DNA of 64,000 nucleotides from Platanthera guangdongensis (lineage: Eukaryota > Streptophyta > Magnoliopsida > Asparagales > Orchidaceae), in contig CM077150.1 in the NCBI GenBank assembly GCA_039583875.1, positions 188,732,375 through 188,796,374 on the forward strand, given 5' to 3'. Under the pieces are notes generated by a model. The model ran no database searches and was not told the DNA's origin. It saw only the letters and a program-made list of their open reading frames with translations. The position numbers and the translations under genes are program-made. Shown here one piece after another: positions 11,095 to 21,357 of this stretch. How positions within the stretch are numbered: the stretch's first letter is position 1; every line of letters begins with the position of its first letter.

Positions 11095-12336
11095 ATGTGG
11101 GGATATTCGTATGCCCAATGTCGTTGGTGTGGGAAGCCTTCCCACGCTAGTCATGAATGCCCTACGAGAGATATTGAGCATAATCCTCAGCGCACAATGC
11201 ATGAGATGTTGTATTCGTACAACCTTTCGAACACTGTGCCCCGAGCTTATGGTCAATCGTCCTCGCCACATACATCGTTCTCCTATTCCTCTCCGGCCCC
11301 ACAAGGACCGCAGCGTAATGGGAGAAAGTGTTTGTATTGTCGTCGAACAGATCATGTCCTAAAGGATTGTGCCGAGTACCTCCGTGTTATGGAAGAGGAT
11401 GATGAGCCGGACATCCGGATCATCCCGACTCCTACCCTTGGTGGCACACCTTCATCATCTGGTTATGTGCCCCTGTCACCTTCATTTGTTGAAGGGAATG
11501 ATATGGACACAACCACCAGATGTGTGGCTGATCTAGGCTTCGACGTGGCTGAGCCCATCTCTCCTGTGCATACATCTCCAAGCGTGGAGCCGATTCTTTG
11601 TGAGGAACCTGCGCTTGACTTTTATTCAAGCACAGTTCTTCTCCCTTTTGTGCATTCTACTTCAGTCGTCTCTGGCGACATTTTCGATGATGCAACACAA
11701 GTTGAGGCTTGTGATACATGGGTTGTTTCCACTCCCATGGAGGAGGACAACCTTCCTAGTGTTGAGGATTCTCCCTTGATACCAAAGGAGGACGTCCAAG
11801 TCTTGGTGGAGGAATCTATGGATCCGGCCGAGCCTTGTTGCATTGTCGAGATTACTGACGATATTTTTCTACCTCAGCCTTTGGGGAGTGAAACCGGGAT
11901 CACTCCCCCGATTATTTCTTTATGTTCTTCGTCTCTTTTATTTCTTGACCCCGCTTCCTTATCTGAGCCTGTGCAGGTTGAATCTCCACGGGTAAGTTGG
12001 GTTGACGTTGAGCCTTGCGCTCAGGCTGTCGATGAGTGCATCCTCTTGTGTGAGGAGGTTCCTACCTCCTTCACAGTGGAAGCCCCTGCCGTCACCTTCT
12101 CCCCCAGCGAACTTGTGGTGGACGAAACCTTGCTAGGCAAGGATTTGTTTTGTGGTGAGATGAGTGAGGACCAGGCCTCCTCCTCATCCTACTTCCTATT
12201 TCCTCTGCCTGCGAGGAGCATGTATGATTATTTAGGCAGAGGGGTAACTGTTCTATCACCGTATCGGTACCCGTTACCGAAACGGATATTGGAACAATTA
12301 CCTGTGCATTTTTTATTTCATAGGCCCATTAGCTAG
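11095..12336 (+). CDS. Element C gag-like protein with two zinc knuckles
   Basis: A 413-codon ORF starting MWGYSY. Two CX2CX4HX4C knuckles lie at about residues 9-22 (CRWCGKPSHASHEC) and 80-93 (CLYCRRTDHVLKDC). Their spacing fits retroviral nucleocapsid-type RNA-binding fingers. The remaining 300 residues are acidic, Pro/Ser/Val-rich and low in complexity, with no capsid, protease or polymerase motifs. It is the only substantial ORF between the LTRs, so C is a gag-only, non-autonomous element that would need pol proteins in trans, perhaps from an Athila-type relative. No capsid-like domain precedes the knuckles, so the protein may be an N-terminally reduced gag. The start could be an upstream non-ATG codon, but no long upstream extension is seen. 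Confidence 0.7.
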   Translation: MWGYSYAQCRWCGKPSHASHECPTRDIEHNPQRTMHEMLYSYNLSNTVPRAYGQSSSPHTSFSYSSPAPQGPQRNGRKCLYCRRTDHVLKDCAEYLRVMEEDDEPDIRIIPTPTLGGTPSSSGYVPLSPSFVEGNDMDTTTRCVADLGFDVAEPISPVHTSPSVEPILCEEPALDFYSSTVLLPFVHSTSVVSGDIFDDATQVEACDTWVVSTPMEEDNLPSVEDSPLIPKEDVQVLVEESMDPAEPCCIVEITDDIFLPQPLGSETGITPPIISLCSSSLLFLDPASLSEPVQVESPRVSWVDVEPCAQAVDECILLCEEVPTSFTVEAPAVTFSPSELVVDETLLGKDLFCGEMSEDQASSSSYFLFPLPARSMYDYLGRGVTVLSPYRYPLPKRILEQLPVHFLFHRPIS

Positions 12337-14097
12337 AACTGTTTAGAATGTAATAAGTCGTGCTGGGATGACAATAACCCTAGTACTTATCTTTCATTTT
12401 CCTGCATTTTTATTTTTCATGTCTATTTTAGTTTTAGCATTTCTTTTTGTATATTTTGTTTTGTTTTTGCGGAGCTCACCCCTGCAGGTATTCTTGGAAA
12501 ATTGCATTGGCAGGGTTGTGATTCTTCATATGGTGGGCCTGCTTCAGATTTCCACGCATCTTCTGGTATGCTCACTGGCTGAGCATTGGGTAACCTCTTT
12601 CCTTAGCTCTTTATGATTTTAATTTCTATATCATCTGCTGTATTGCTTAGTTTAAGTCTGGGGGAGAGCTAGTTTTGTTACCTATTGCACGTACACATCT
12701 CATGTGCATACTAGAAGCTTTTATTGTTTTATTTTACTTAGTTCATTGCATCACACACCACTGCACCCACATGAGCGTGTGCTTAGCTGTTTGTGTGCCG
12801 CGAGTTAAACTCATTTCTTCGTTAGATTTGGGAAAATTATGGTGCTGGCTTGGGATTGTGAGACTGAGTAAAATGTTGGCCTTGTTGTGTTTCTAGTCAA
12901 CTGCTCTTGTCTCGTGTAGAAATTGGAGTAGATTTAATTTTTCTGTATGCTTTTAGTTTTATATTTTTTCTAATTGCGTAAATCCTTTTTATTCTACTCA
13001 AAAGTTGGTGAATCCGGTGTGAATCAAACGGTAGTTTAGGGATGTGTGTAGACGGTCGTTAGGTTCGTATTGCTCGAGTCGGTAGGATGGATAGTCTTTC
13101 TCGTTGGCTAAGAACTTGCCCCAAGCTATTCTTGAAGTATGGGTATAGGTTAGTCCTGCATGAGCGTGATGTAGGCCATCATTTTGGCCCGGTTGAGCTT
13201 TGTACCATTCCTAACATCATATCCTCGCTAGCCCTGTTGTGCCTACCCCTCCTTTTGATTCAGCTCCACCATGATTTCACCAAAGCCTCGAAGCCCATCC
13301 TATTCGCACTCCCAAGTTGAACTTTAGTGTTTACATTTTAATGTTGGGATGCGATGTGGTGATTTTACTTGTGATTATGTGGATGTGCTCCTATGTTATA
13401 TTTGCTGAATTGTGAAAATAAAATGAAGAAAAAAAAGAAAAAGAAAAAAAAATATTTGTAAAGAAAAAGAAAAAGAAAAAAAAATGAATGAAAAGAAAAA
13501 GTTTTAATTGAAAATCATTTTGGAAATGTGATTACATTTGGAGTAGGCAGTGCACACACCCATTTGTTAAAAGTTAAGTCTAGGGGTGTGGTGCACCCGT
13601 ATTTATTTTGGTTAGCTGATGAATTCCCTTCATACTAGCTCCTTTGGGTTAGGTGCATAGCATTCTTGTTTATCCTTGTTTACCTCACCGAAACCCAAGC
13701 CCCATCTCTTCACCTCTAGTCCTACTGATTCGTGTGTGAACCAAACCAGTGCCGTGGAGAGAATGCAAAAGGGCAAGCATATGGTCACTGACATTGGTGG
13801 ATTCCTTTGGAGGTTATCCGGAGCCCCGATCTTTGGCAATGCTCTCCTAGTGATTAGTCTACTTTCTCCCTACGCATGACCGGATGATTCACCGTGATTC
13901 CATTTTTGAGTAATAATAAAATTTTGATACGCATTGTGAAAAGTATAAACTATTTTGTATACTTAGAAATTTCTTCTATTATATTTTTACGTGCGCGAGC
14001 ATGCGACTTCGCATGGTACTTCGTATCGCAATTTCTTTGTTAACTAGTATTTTTCCCTATCTGCTTAGATTTTGTTTGCTCGGGACGCGCAAACAGT
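12337..14097 (+). other. Element C 3' non-coding region
   Basis: No convincing gene. It contains an A-rich tract (13420-13500) and a conserved block at 13753-13818 (GTGGAGAGAATG ... CTTTGGAGGTTAT) that is clearly similar to 62911-62976 in the 3' region of Athila-type element G. The motif TTTCACCAAAGCC (13275-13290) also occurs in the 3' regions of G and E. Short open frames here (13087-13320, 13676-13879) are not supported as proteins, because the corresponding frames in G are interrupted. Confidence 0.65.
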
Positions 14098-14111
14098 TAA
14101 GTCTGGGGGTG
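14098..14111 (+). other. Polypurine tract of element C
   Basis: AAGTCTGGGGGTG directly precedes the TGATGAGTCC start of LTR2. The inverted copy of the same tract is at 30333-30346. Confidence 0.75.
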
Positions 14112-15680
14112 TGATGAGTCCATGTCTTATACCTATTTTCGGACTCATCTGGGCTAGTTTTCACTCGGTTGCACTTCACTTTTAGTTCATTATCATATAT
14201 ATTTCATCTTGCCTATATTTCCATAGGAAGTGCACATTTAAGCCCATGGTTGTGTATTTTGTTGTTTTTATAGTTTGTACTCCCTTTTGTGATTGTTTGG
14301 AATGTCTGCACAGATTAGTAGTTGGTTTTTCCTTTCGGTACAGGGGTCGTGTGCGTGTTCCGGGGTGGTTGTGAAACAGGAATACTGCGCACGATCATGG
14401 GATCTAATGCGCACGACCACTGGTCGTGCTCCCCTGATCGTGCACACTACTCTACGTTTTCCAAAATCAGCCTGGGGTAAGCGCACGACCACTGGACATA
14501 CTGCGCACGACCACCGGTCGTGCGCCACTGATCGTGTGCATTGATTCCTCTTTTCTGGAGTCCTGTCTGGGTAATCGCACGATCATTGGACTTAGTGCGC
14601 ACGACCACTGGTCGTGCGCCACCACTCGTGCGCATTATCCCAGTTCTTCTTCCTGATATTCCATGCCAGTGCGCACGAGCACAGGACATAGTGCGCACGA
14701 CCACTAGTCGTGCGCCTGTGATCGTGCGCATTGTTCATTTCTGCTTTTGTATAAATAGTGCAGGTCTCGCCCTAATCAAAAAGATCCGCAGATCGCCCAT
14801 TTCCTCCGCTGTTTTCCGCCTTCTCCGCCTTTCCCCTTCATCTTCCACCCTAGGGAGGTGCTCCGGGCAAGCTTTCACCGCCAAATCCAAGCCGGAGCTT
14901 CCTCTCGGCCTTCTCCTTCATCCGTGAGCTTCAAGTAGAATTTTGACGCCATAGCCATCAAGCAAAGGAAAGCTAGCAAACTTCGTCTGCTATCGTGAGA
15001 CGAAGAAGACGGGCCATTGGAAGGTGGTGACAGCCCTTCTCTACCCCGGAAGCAGTTGAGGACCGTGCTTGGACGCAGAATGACAACCCGACGATTCCAA
15101 CCGTGAATCCTCAGCAAGACTTCGGATTCGGTCGATCTCTTGACTTGTACTTGCTTTATTGTTGTATATGTGTGTTAAAACTGTATTTATAGTGTTGTTG
15201 TTGCACTTTAGATATAAACTTTACTAGATTCATGTCTATGTGATTCTGTGTTTGTTTACGCTTTAGTTGCTTGAGTTGCGCCATATATCCATCCACCACC
15301 ATCCACCCTTGCCGCACTAGCAATTGCTAGTGGCGTGCGTTGCGAAGAGGTGCTTACGACCCTCATCCCGCCATTCTCACCACCTCATCCGCGAGCCTAC
15401 TCTTCCATCCACCTAGCGATTCGGTGCATAGCAACCCGACTAGTCTTCCATCCCGCCCGGCGAAGCATCGCATAGCGGCGTTGCATAGGAGTAGTTGTTA
15501 ACCTTTTATTTTCTGTTTCCGCAACCATCAAAACCCCCTTAGTTAGCTCCGACCTGAGGACTTCAATCTCAAGTCCTCCTCGAAAATAACTCCACCTTAC
15601 TGTGTTCCTTGTGAGATCGATACTTGGGAAAACCCCCATTTTATATTACTTGTGCGACCGGTTCACTGCCGTGATCTAAC
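14112..15680 (+). mobile_element. Element C: 3' LTR (LTR2), left arm of the inverted repeat
   Basis: Matches LTR1 with few differences (by eye about 1-2 percent) but stops at GTGATCTAAC, six bases short of the expected GCATCA end. It is followed immediately by an inverted primer site and an inverted LTR. Palindrome array at 14387-14735, TATA box at 14750-14758. It forms the inner left arm of a palindrome whose centre is at about 15,697. Confidence 0.9.
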
Positions 15681-15706
15681 AATCCCCGGCAACGGCACCA
15701 AAAACT
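15681..15706 (-). other. Inverted PBS at the centre of the element C palindrome
   Basis: On the minus strand the segment reads AGTTTTTGGTGCCGTTGCCG and continues GGGATT. This is the 6-bp spacer plus the tRNA-Asp primer site with one change (TGGTGCC instead of TGGCGCC). It connects LTR2 on the plus strand to LTR3 on the minus strand. A primer site exactly at the centre of symmetry suggests an aberrant reverse-transcription or self-integration product. Confidence 0.8.
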
Positions 15707-17175
15707 TGATGCGTTAGATCACGGCAGTGAACCGGTCGCACAAGTAATATAAAATGGGGGTTTTCCCAAGTATCGATCTCACAAGGAACACAGTAAGGTG
15801 GAGTTAATTTCGAGGAGGACTTGAGATTGAAGTCCTCAGGTCGGAGCTAACTAAGGGGGTTTTGATGGTTGCGGAAACAGAAAATAAAAGGTTAACAACT
15901 ACTCCTATGCAACGCCGCTATGCGATGCTTCGCCAGGCGGGATGGAAGACTAGTCGGGCTGCTATGCACCGAATCGCTAGGCGGATGGAAGAGTAGGCTC
16001 GCGGATGAGGTGGTGAGAATGGCGGGATGAGGGTCGTAAGCACCTCTTCGCAACGCACGCCAATTGCTAGTGCGGCAAGGGTGGATGGTGGTGGATGGAT
16101 ATATGGCGCAACTCAAGCAACAAAAGCGTAAACAAACACAGAATCACATAGACATGAATCTAGTAAAGTTTACATCTAAAGTGCAACAACATCACTATAA
16201 ATACAGTTTTAACACACATATACAACAATAAAGCAAGTACAAGTCAAGAGATCGACCGAATCCGAAGTCTTGCTGAGGATTCACGGTTGTAATCGTCGGG
16301 TTGTCATTCCGCGTCCAAGCTCGGTCCTCAACTACTTCCGGGGTAGAGAAGGGCTGTCACCACCTTCCAATGTCCCATCTTCTTCGTCTCACGATAGCGG
16401 ACGAAGTTTGCTAGCTTTCCTTTGCTTGATGGCTATGGCGTCAAAATTCTACTTGAAGCTCACGGATGAAGGAGAAGGCCGAGAGGAAGCTCCGGCTTGG
16501 ATTTGGCGGTGAAAGCTTGCCCGGAGCACCTCCCTAGGGTGGAAGATGAAGGGGAACGACGGAGAAGGCGGAAAACAGCGGAGGAAATGGGCGATCTGCG
16601 GATCTTTTTGATTAGGGCGAGACCTGCACTATTTATACAAAAGTAGAAATGAACAATGCGCACGATCACAGGCGCACGACCAGTGGTCGTGTGCACTATG
16701 TCTTGTGCTCGTGCGCACTGGCATGGAATATCAGGAAGAAGAACTGGGATAATGCGCACGAGTGGTGGCGCACGACCAGTGGTCGTGCGCACTAAGTCCA
16801 ATGATCGTGCGATTACCCAGACAGGACTCCAGAAAAAGAGGAATCAATGCACACGATCAGTGGCGCACGACCGGTGGTCATGCGCAGTATGTCCAGTGGT
16901 CGTGCGCTTACCCCAGGCTGATTTTGGAAAACGTAGAGTAGTGCGCACGATCAGGGGAGCACGACCAGTGGTCGTGCGCATTAGATCCCATGATCGTGCA
17001 CAGTATTCCTGTTTCACAACCACCCCGGAACACGCACACGACCCCTGTACCGAAAGGAAAAACCAACCACTAATCTGTGCATACATTCCAAACAATCACA
17101 AAAGGGAGTACAAACTATAAAAACAACAAAATACACAACCATGGGCTTAAATGTGCACTTCCTATGGAAATATAG
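15707..17175 (-). mobile_element. Element C: inverted LTR3, first part (interrupted by B)
   Basis: Reverse complement of the element C LTR from its terminal CA (here TGATGCG) inward. The remainder continues at 30231-30332 beyond element B. Total length is about 1571 bp, as for LTR1. The palindrome array lies at 16655-17010. The sequence TATAG at 17171-17175 is the target site duplicated by B. Confidence 0.92.
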
Positions 17176-17320
17176 TGTTGGGTACATTGGTTCTAATGTA
17201 CCTGATTTGAAGAAGCCTCACCCAACTCAATGATATACATCAAAAATGTATTTGATGTGTTTTGAGTTTACTTGTGCAGGTTAAGTATTTACAGGAAAGA
17301 AGAAAAAGTTTCTAAGTCCA

Positions 17321-18190
17321 TGTGTCGACACCCAGAGGCAAAGTGTCGACACTTAAGAAGACTTGTGTCGACACCCAGGCAAGCAATGTTGACACTTGGA
17401 GTCATTGTGTCGACACCAGGGATGCAGAGTCGACACCAGACAGAAAGTTTCGACACAAGGAGCTGTGTCGACACTCAGTGAAGAAAAGTGCAGTGAAGCA
17501 GTGTCGACACTTAGCAGTTGTGTCGACACCCAGAGAAACTGTGTCTACATCAGAAAGTGTCGACACTTGTAGGCTGTGTCGACACTCAGCAAAAGTCAGC
17601 AGAGACTAAGTATAAGTGTCGACATCCAGAGCAATGTGTCGACACACAGCAGAAGAGTCAACACTTGAAGAAAGTGTCGACACAAGAAAGAATGTGTCGA
17701 CACTCAGCCGAAGACTCAACACTTGAAGAAAGTGTCGACACAAGGAGCTGTGTCGACACTTAGCAAAGTTCAAGAATATTCTAAGTACAAGTGTCGACAC
17801 AAAGGAGATGTGTCGACACTCAGCAAAAGTCTCAACAGAAGAAGAATGTGTCGACACAAGGAGCTGTGTCGACACTCAGCAAGCATCAACACTGAAGACA
17901 TGTGTCGACACCAAGAAGAAGTGTCGACACTTAAACTAGTTCAACACATGAAGATGTATCGACACAAAGGTGTTGTGTCGACACTTAGAAGAATTCAACA
18001 ATATACTGAAGTACAAGTACTTGTGTCGACACGCATTATCAGTGTCGACACATGAAGAAGAAGCAATGTCAAGATCTAAAATCTACAACACAAGGAGTTG
18101 TGTCGACACCTTGTAGGCTAGTGTCGACACTTAGACAACTAGTGTCGACACTTGGTCTATAAGTGTCGACACTTAAAGACAGATAGTCTC
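17321..18190. repeat. GTGTCGACAC palindrome array, element B 5' LTR
   Basis: By hand count about 27 exact copies of the perfect 10-bp palindrome GTGTCGACAC plus variants with one change (GTTTCGACAC, GTATCGACAC, ATGTTGACAC), at irregular spacings of about 15-60 bp. Spacer sequences often continue CCAGAG, AAGGAGCT or ACTTAGCA. Because the repeats are irregular, frames across the array encode spurious Cys/His/Val-rich peptides. The same array is at 28314-29180. Confidence 0.93.
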
Positions 18191-18329
18191 GACACTTTCA
18201 GACAGTTACAGAATTTTCAAGAACTGACTGGATGACTTGACAGCTGCCATTCCAGCCGGTCTTCTGCACCCGTCAGAGTTGTCAGAAATCAGTTATGAAC
18301 CGGACCAGCCGGTTACTATAAAGAAGGCC

Positions 18330-18339
18330 TATAAATAGG
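18330..18339 (+). promoter_or_regulatory. TATA box of element B 5' LTR
   Basis: TATAAATAGG within GGCCTATAAATAGGC, about 140 bp downstream of the palindrome array. The 3' LTR copy is at 29321-29330. It is the most likely core promoter of the element. Confidence 0.75.
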
Positions 18340-19216
18340 CTTATACTGTCTACAGAAGAAGATTGATTAGAAGATCAACACATCTAGATATACAAAGAAG
18401 ATCTAGCTATTCCTTGAAGAATCTAGTGAAGATCTAAGAAGTTGGAGAGAGAGAGCTCCATCCAAGAAGTCAGCCATTGGAACCAGGCTGAGAAGAAGGG
18501 TTCAGATTTGTTCTGAATCTTAAGTAGCAGAGATCAAAGATCAACTGCAGAGGAGGTCAATCTTATTGAGTTCTACATTCAAGAAGCTTTGAAGAAAGCC
18601 AAGTCAAATTGATTTCAGCTGAGTTCTTCCAAGAACTCATCAAGAAACTCACAACTCTTCTCTCTTTTCTCTGAGTTGTTGAGTTACAATTATTGTATTC
18701 ATATTATCTTATAGGATCCTTAGGGATCTGAGTTTTGTAAGCCTGTAATTATAAAGGCTGAGTGTAGGGCTTGAGTGCCTGAGTGTAGGAGATTTGAATC
18801 TCTGAGTGTAGGCCTGTTGTGGCTGAGTGTAGGCCTTGGTGGCTGAGTGTAGGCCTTGGTGGCTGAGTGTAGGCTTTGTGAAGAAGCTGAGTTGTAGGGC
18901 CTTGGGCCTGAGTTGTAGGAACCTGATTTGGGGTTCTAAGTGTAAGATCTGAGGATTTGAGATAGTGGAGAAGTTTGGCCGAATCTAGTACACTGCTAGA
19001 TAGGCAAAGGGGGAAAGTGGATGTACCCAAACCTTGGGGAACCACTATAAAACTATGTGTCTACTGCGTGCTTGTGGAATTCTGTGATTGCTGATTGTGT
19101 GCTATGATAAAGTAGATTTATTTCTGTGTTATAAGTTGAATTCTGCCTAAAAAGTCAAAAAGACTTAAGTCACCTATTCACCCCCCTCTAGGTGATTAGG
19201 TACAATATCTTTCAAG

Positions 19217-19227
19217 TGGTATCAGAG
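19217..19227 (+). other. Primer-binding site of element B (initiator Met tRNA)
   Basis: TGGTATCAGAG starts two bases after the LTR end. It is complementary to the 3' end of initiator methionine tRNA, the usual primer of plant Copia elements. Confidence 0.85.
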
Positions 19228-19320
19228 GGAGGTTACTCAAAAGAGGACTTAACTATTTAAGTAGATCCTGTTGGCAGATTCAGTCTAAGTCAAATTACAG
19301 AATCAAGAAAATCAAGAACC

Positions 19321-21357
19321 ATGGGTTCCACTGAGAATCATAAGGAATTGAGATCCATGAAGCTACCCATATGTAGAAAAGAGATCTTTGGCATCTGGAA
19401 GGAAAGGGTGAGACTGTTTATGGAAGCTTCAGACCCTAGGATTTATATCACAGTGAAAGAAGGGCCTTATGTGCCCATGAAGGTATCAGTCTTAGATGCA
19501 AATCAGAGAACACCAAAGGATTTCTCTGAAATGACAAAGGATGAGATTGTTCTAGCCACAATGGACAAAAGGGCTCAGAATATTATAGTGAGTGCTATAG
19601 ATGATGCTACTTTTCAGAATTTAATACACTGCAAGACATCTAAGGAAATATGGGATACCTTGATAGTGTATATGGAGGGTTCTGAAGAAGTGAGGCAAGA
19701 CAGAAAATCCTTGCTCAACCAAGAATATGAAAGTTTTAGACAAGGTAAATCTGACAACATAACTGAATGCTATAAGAAGTTCTATAGGATTGTGAATGAG
19801 CTTATGTCCTATGGCAGAGAGTTCAATAATTATGAGCTCAATGATAAGTTTCTAAGGTCCCTTACAAAAGATTGGGACACCAAGATCTGTGCCATTAGGG
19901 AAATGGCAAAGTTGGCTGAAATTCCTCCACCAACACTATTTGGAAAACTGCTATCCTATGAGATGCAGTTGATTGTGAGGAAAGAAGAGGAGAAATCAAC
20001 AAGAAGCGAGCATAAAGAAAGGACAGTGGCCTTCAAAACAGAAGCCCCCAGAAAGTACAGAGGTAAGTCACCAACTCTACCACCAAAAGTAGTTGAGACT
20101 GAGTCAGAAGATTCAGAAAGCAGAAAGTCTGAGAGCAGTGAAAGTGATGAGGACTTTGCTGCCTTCACAAGACACTTTAAGAAGTTCTTAAAGAAGAAAC
20201 AGTGGAGGACAAGGCCATCTACTTCACAGGGTAAAGAAGACTATTATCAGAATAAAAAGTCTTCAAAGAAAGACAGGAAAAAGTCCAAGTCTAGCAAAGC
20301 AACACTATCAAAAATTGTATGCTATTGCTGTAATAGACAAGGACATGTTGTTGCAGATTGTCCAGAAAAAAGGAAGGAGTCTAGTGATAAGAAAAAGACT
20401 CCATTCAAGGGCAAGAAGGAAAAGTCATTTGTTGCCAAGAAGGATAAGAGCATGTCAGATATCTCTTCATCAGAAACTGAGTCAGATGCTGAGGCATATA
20501 TAGGACTGTTTGCTGAGGAAGAAGAAGAAGAGTTCATTCAGATTATGAACTCTATATATGAACAAGAGAACAGTCAGTGCCAAGGGCTAATGTCATTGAC
20601 AGAAAGTGACAAAATCCTGGGGCAGCCAGGACCTAGTAAGGTACAACATTGTTCTTTAAGTTCAATTTCTTGTGCTAGTACAGAATCAGATTCATCATCA
20701 TCAAGTGATGAGAGTGCATCTGAGTCTGAAGAGGATATTCATCTGTTGATAGATGAATATAAAGTTCTGTTGCAAGCATTTAAGAAATGCAAATCCTTGG
20801 CCAAGAGTCAAGCTAAGGAGATTGCAAGTCTCAAAATGGCTGCAACTGATTATGAGAAGATGTTTGATCAAAAGCTAAATGAGATAGCCAGACTGAAGCA
20901 CATAACTGTGATTCAGATGGGGAATATATCATTTAAGAATGATCAAATCAAGAGTATGAAGATTAATCTTCAGAAGGAGAAAGACTTAGTTGCTAGGTTT
21001 TCTAAACCCAAGTCAGTTCTACCCTTAATTGATGAATTTGCTCATCATAAAGGTAAAGTTAGACTGGGATTTACTAAACCTGCAAGGACTGTTCAGTCCA
21101 AGTCCAAGGGCAAAGCCCCAACTCTCAACAAGTCAGCTGTAGATAAAACAGCTAAGACTGTACCTAAGCAAAGGTACAATAAGTTTGAGTGTTGGTGCTG
21201 TGGCAAGGTAGGCCACTTTGCAATGGACTGTTGGCATAATGCTAGTGCCAATGTGAGTAGCAAACTGCCTGTTGGAAAACCTGCAGGTAGCTTTGTTAGG
21301 AAGCAAACTAACCAGCACCAAGGACCCAAGAATTCTTTGGGTTCTAAGGTTCACTAA
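19321..21357 (+). CDS. gag: Element B Gag polyprotein
   Basis: 678 codons, ATG in an adequate context 106 bp after the LTR. The N-terminal 230 residues carry the Copia gag pattern: a W-based motif (FGIWKERVRLFMEASD, residues 22-37), EIWDTL, and a helical stretch around FRSLTKDWDTK. A Lys/Ser-rich region follows. The first CCHC knuckle CYCCNRQGHVVADC is at about residues 338-351. A Ser/Glu-rich region and a coiled coil lie at about residues 475-560. The second knuckle CWCCGKVGHFAMDC is at about residues 623-636. Gag forms the virus-like particle and packages RNA. It ends in TAA at 21355-21357, and pol continues in the same frame. No internal break is seen, so this Gag may still be translatable. 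Confidence 0.88.
   Translation: MGSTENHKELRSMKLPICRKEIFGIWKERVRLFMEASDPRIYITVKEGPYVPMKVSVLDANQRTPKDFSEMTKDEIVLATMDKRAQNIIVSAIDDATFQNLIHCKTSKEIWDTLIVYMEGSEEVRQDRKSLLNQEYESFRQGKSDNITECYKKFYRIVNELMSYGREFNNYELNDKFLRSLTKDWDTKICAIREMAKLAEIPPPTLFGKLLSYEMQLIVRKEEEKSTRSEHKERTVAFKTEAPRKYRGKSPTLPPKVVETESEDSESRKSESSESDEDFAAFTRHFKKFLKKKQWRTRPSTSQGKEDYYQNKKSSKKDRKKSKSSKATLSKIVCYCCNRQGHVVADCPEKRKESSDKKKTPFKGKKEKSFVAKKDKSMSDISSSETESDAEAYIGLFAEEEEEEFIQIMNSIYEQENSQCQGLMSLTESDKILGQPGPSKVQHCSLSSISCASTESDSSSSSDESASESEEDIHLLIDEYKVLLQAFKKCKSLAKSQAKEIASLKMAATDYEKMFDQKLNEIARLKHITVIQMGNISFKNDQIKSMKINLQKEKDLVARFSKPKSVLPLIDEFAHHKGKVRLGFTKPARTVQSKSKGKAPTLNKSAVDKTAKTVPKQRYNKFECWCCGKVGHFAMDCWHNASANVSSKLPVGKPAGSFVRKQTNQHQGPKNSLGSKVH

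Larger units (their letters stand above)
17176..19214 (+). repeat. Element B 5' LTR
   Basis: The LTR begins TGTTGGGTACATTGG and ends ATCTTTCA. It holds about 27 exact GTGTCGACAC palindromes (17321-18190), a TATA box (18330-18339), and downstream a run of CTGAGTGTAGGCCTTGGTGG repeats with a 19-20-bp period (18758-18920). The latter motif also occurs in the A-family LTR. The element transcript would start shortly after 18340. Confidence 0.93.

Noticed and set aside
17272..18055. Open frames across the GTGTCGACAC array encoding Cys/His-rich peptides (also 28264-29046 and 24687-24926)
   Set aside because: The 10-bp repeat reads as CRH, VST or VDT depending on frame. Frames are open on both strands at once and follow repeat number, so they are by-products of the array, not zinc-binding proteins.
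17321..18190. CRISPR-like array of short direct repeats with spacers
   Set aside because: The repeat is only 10 bp and palindromic, spacing is irregular, the spacers are themselves related, and it lies in a plant LTR.
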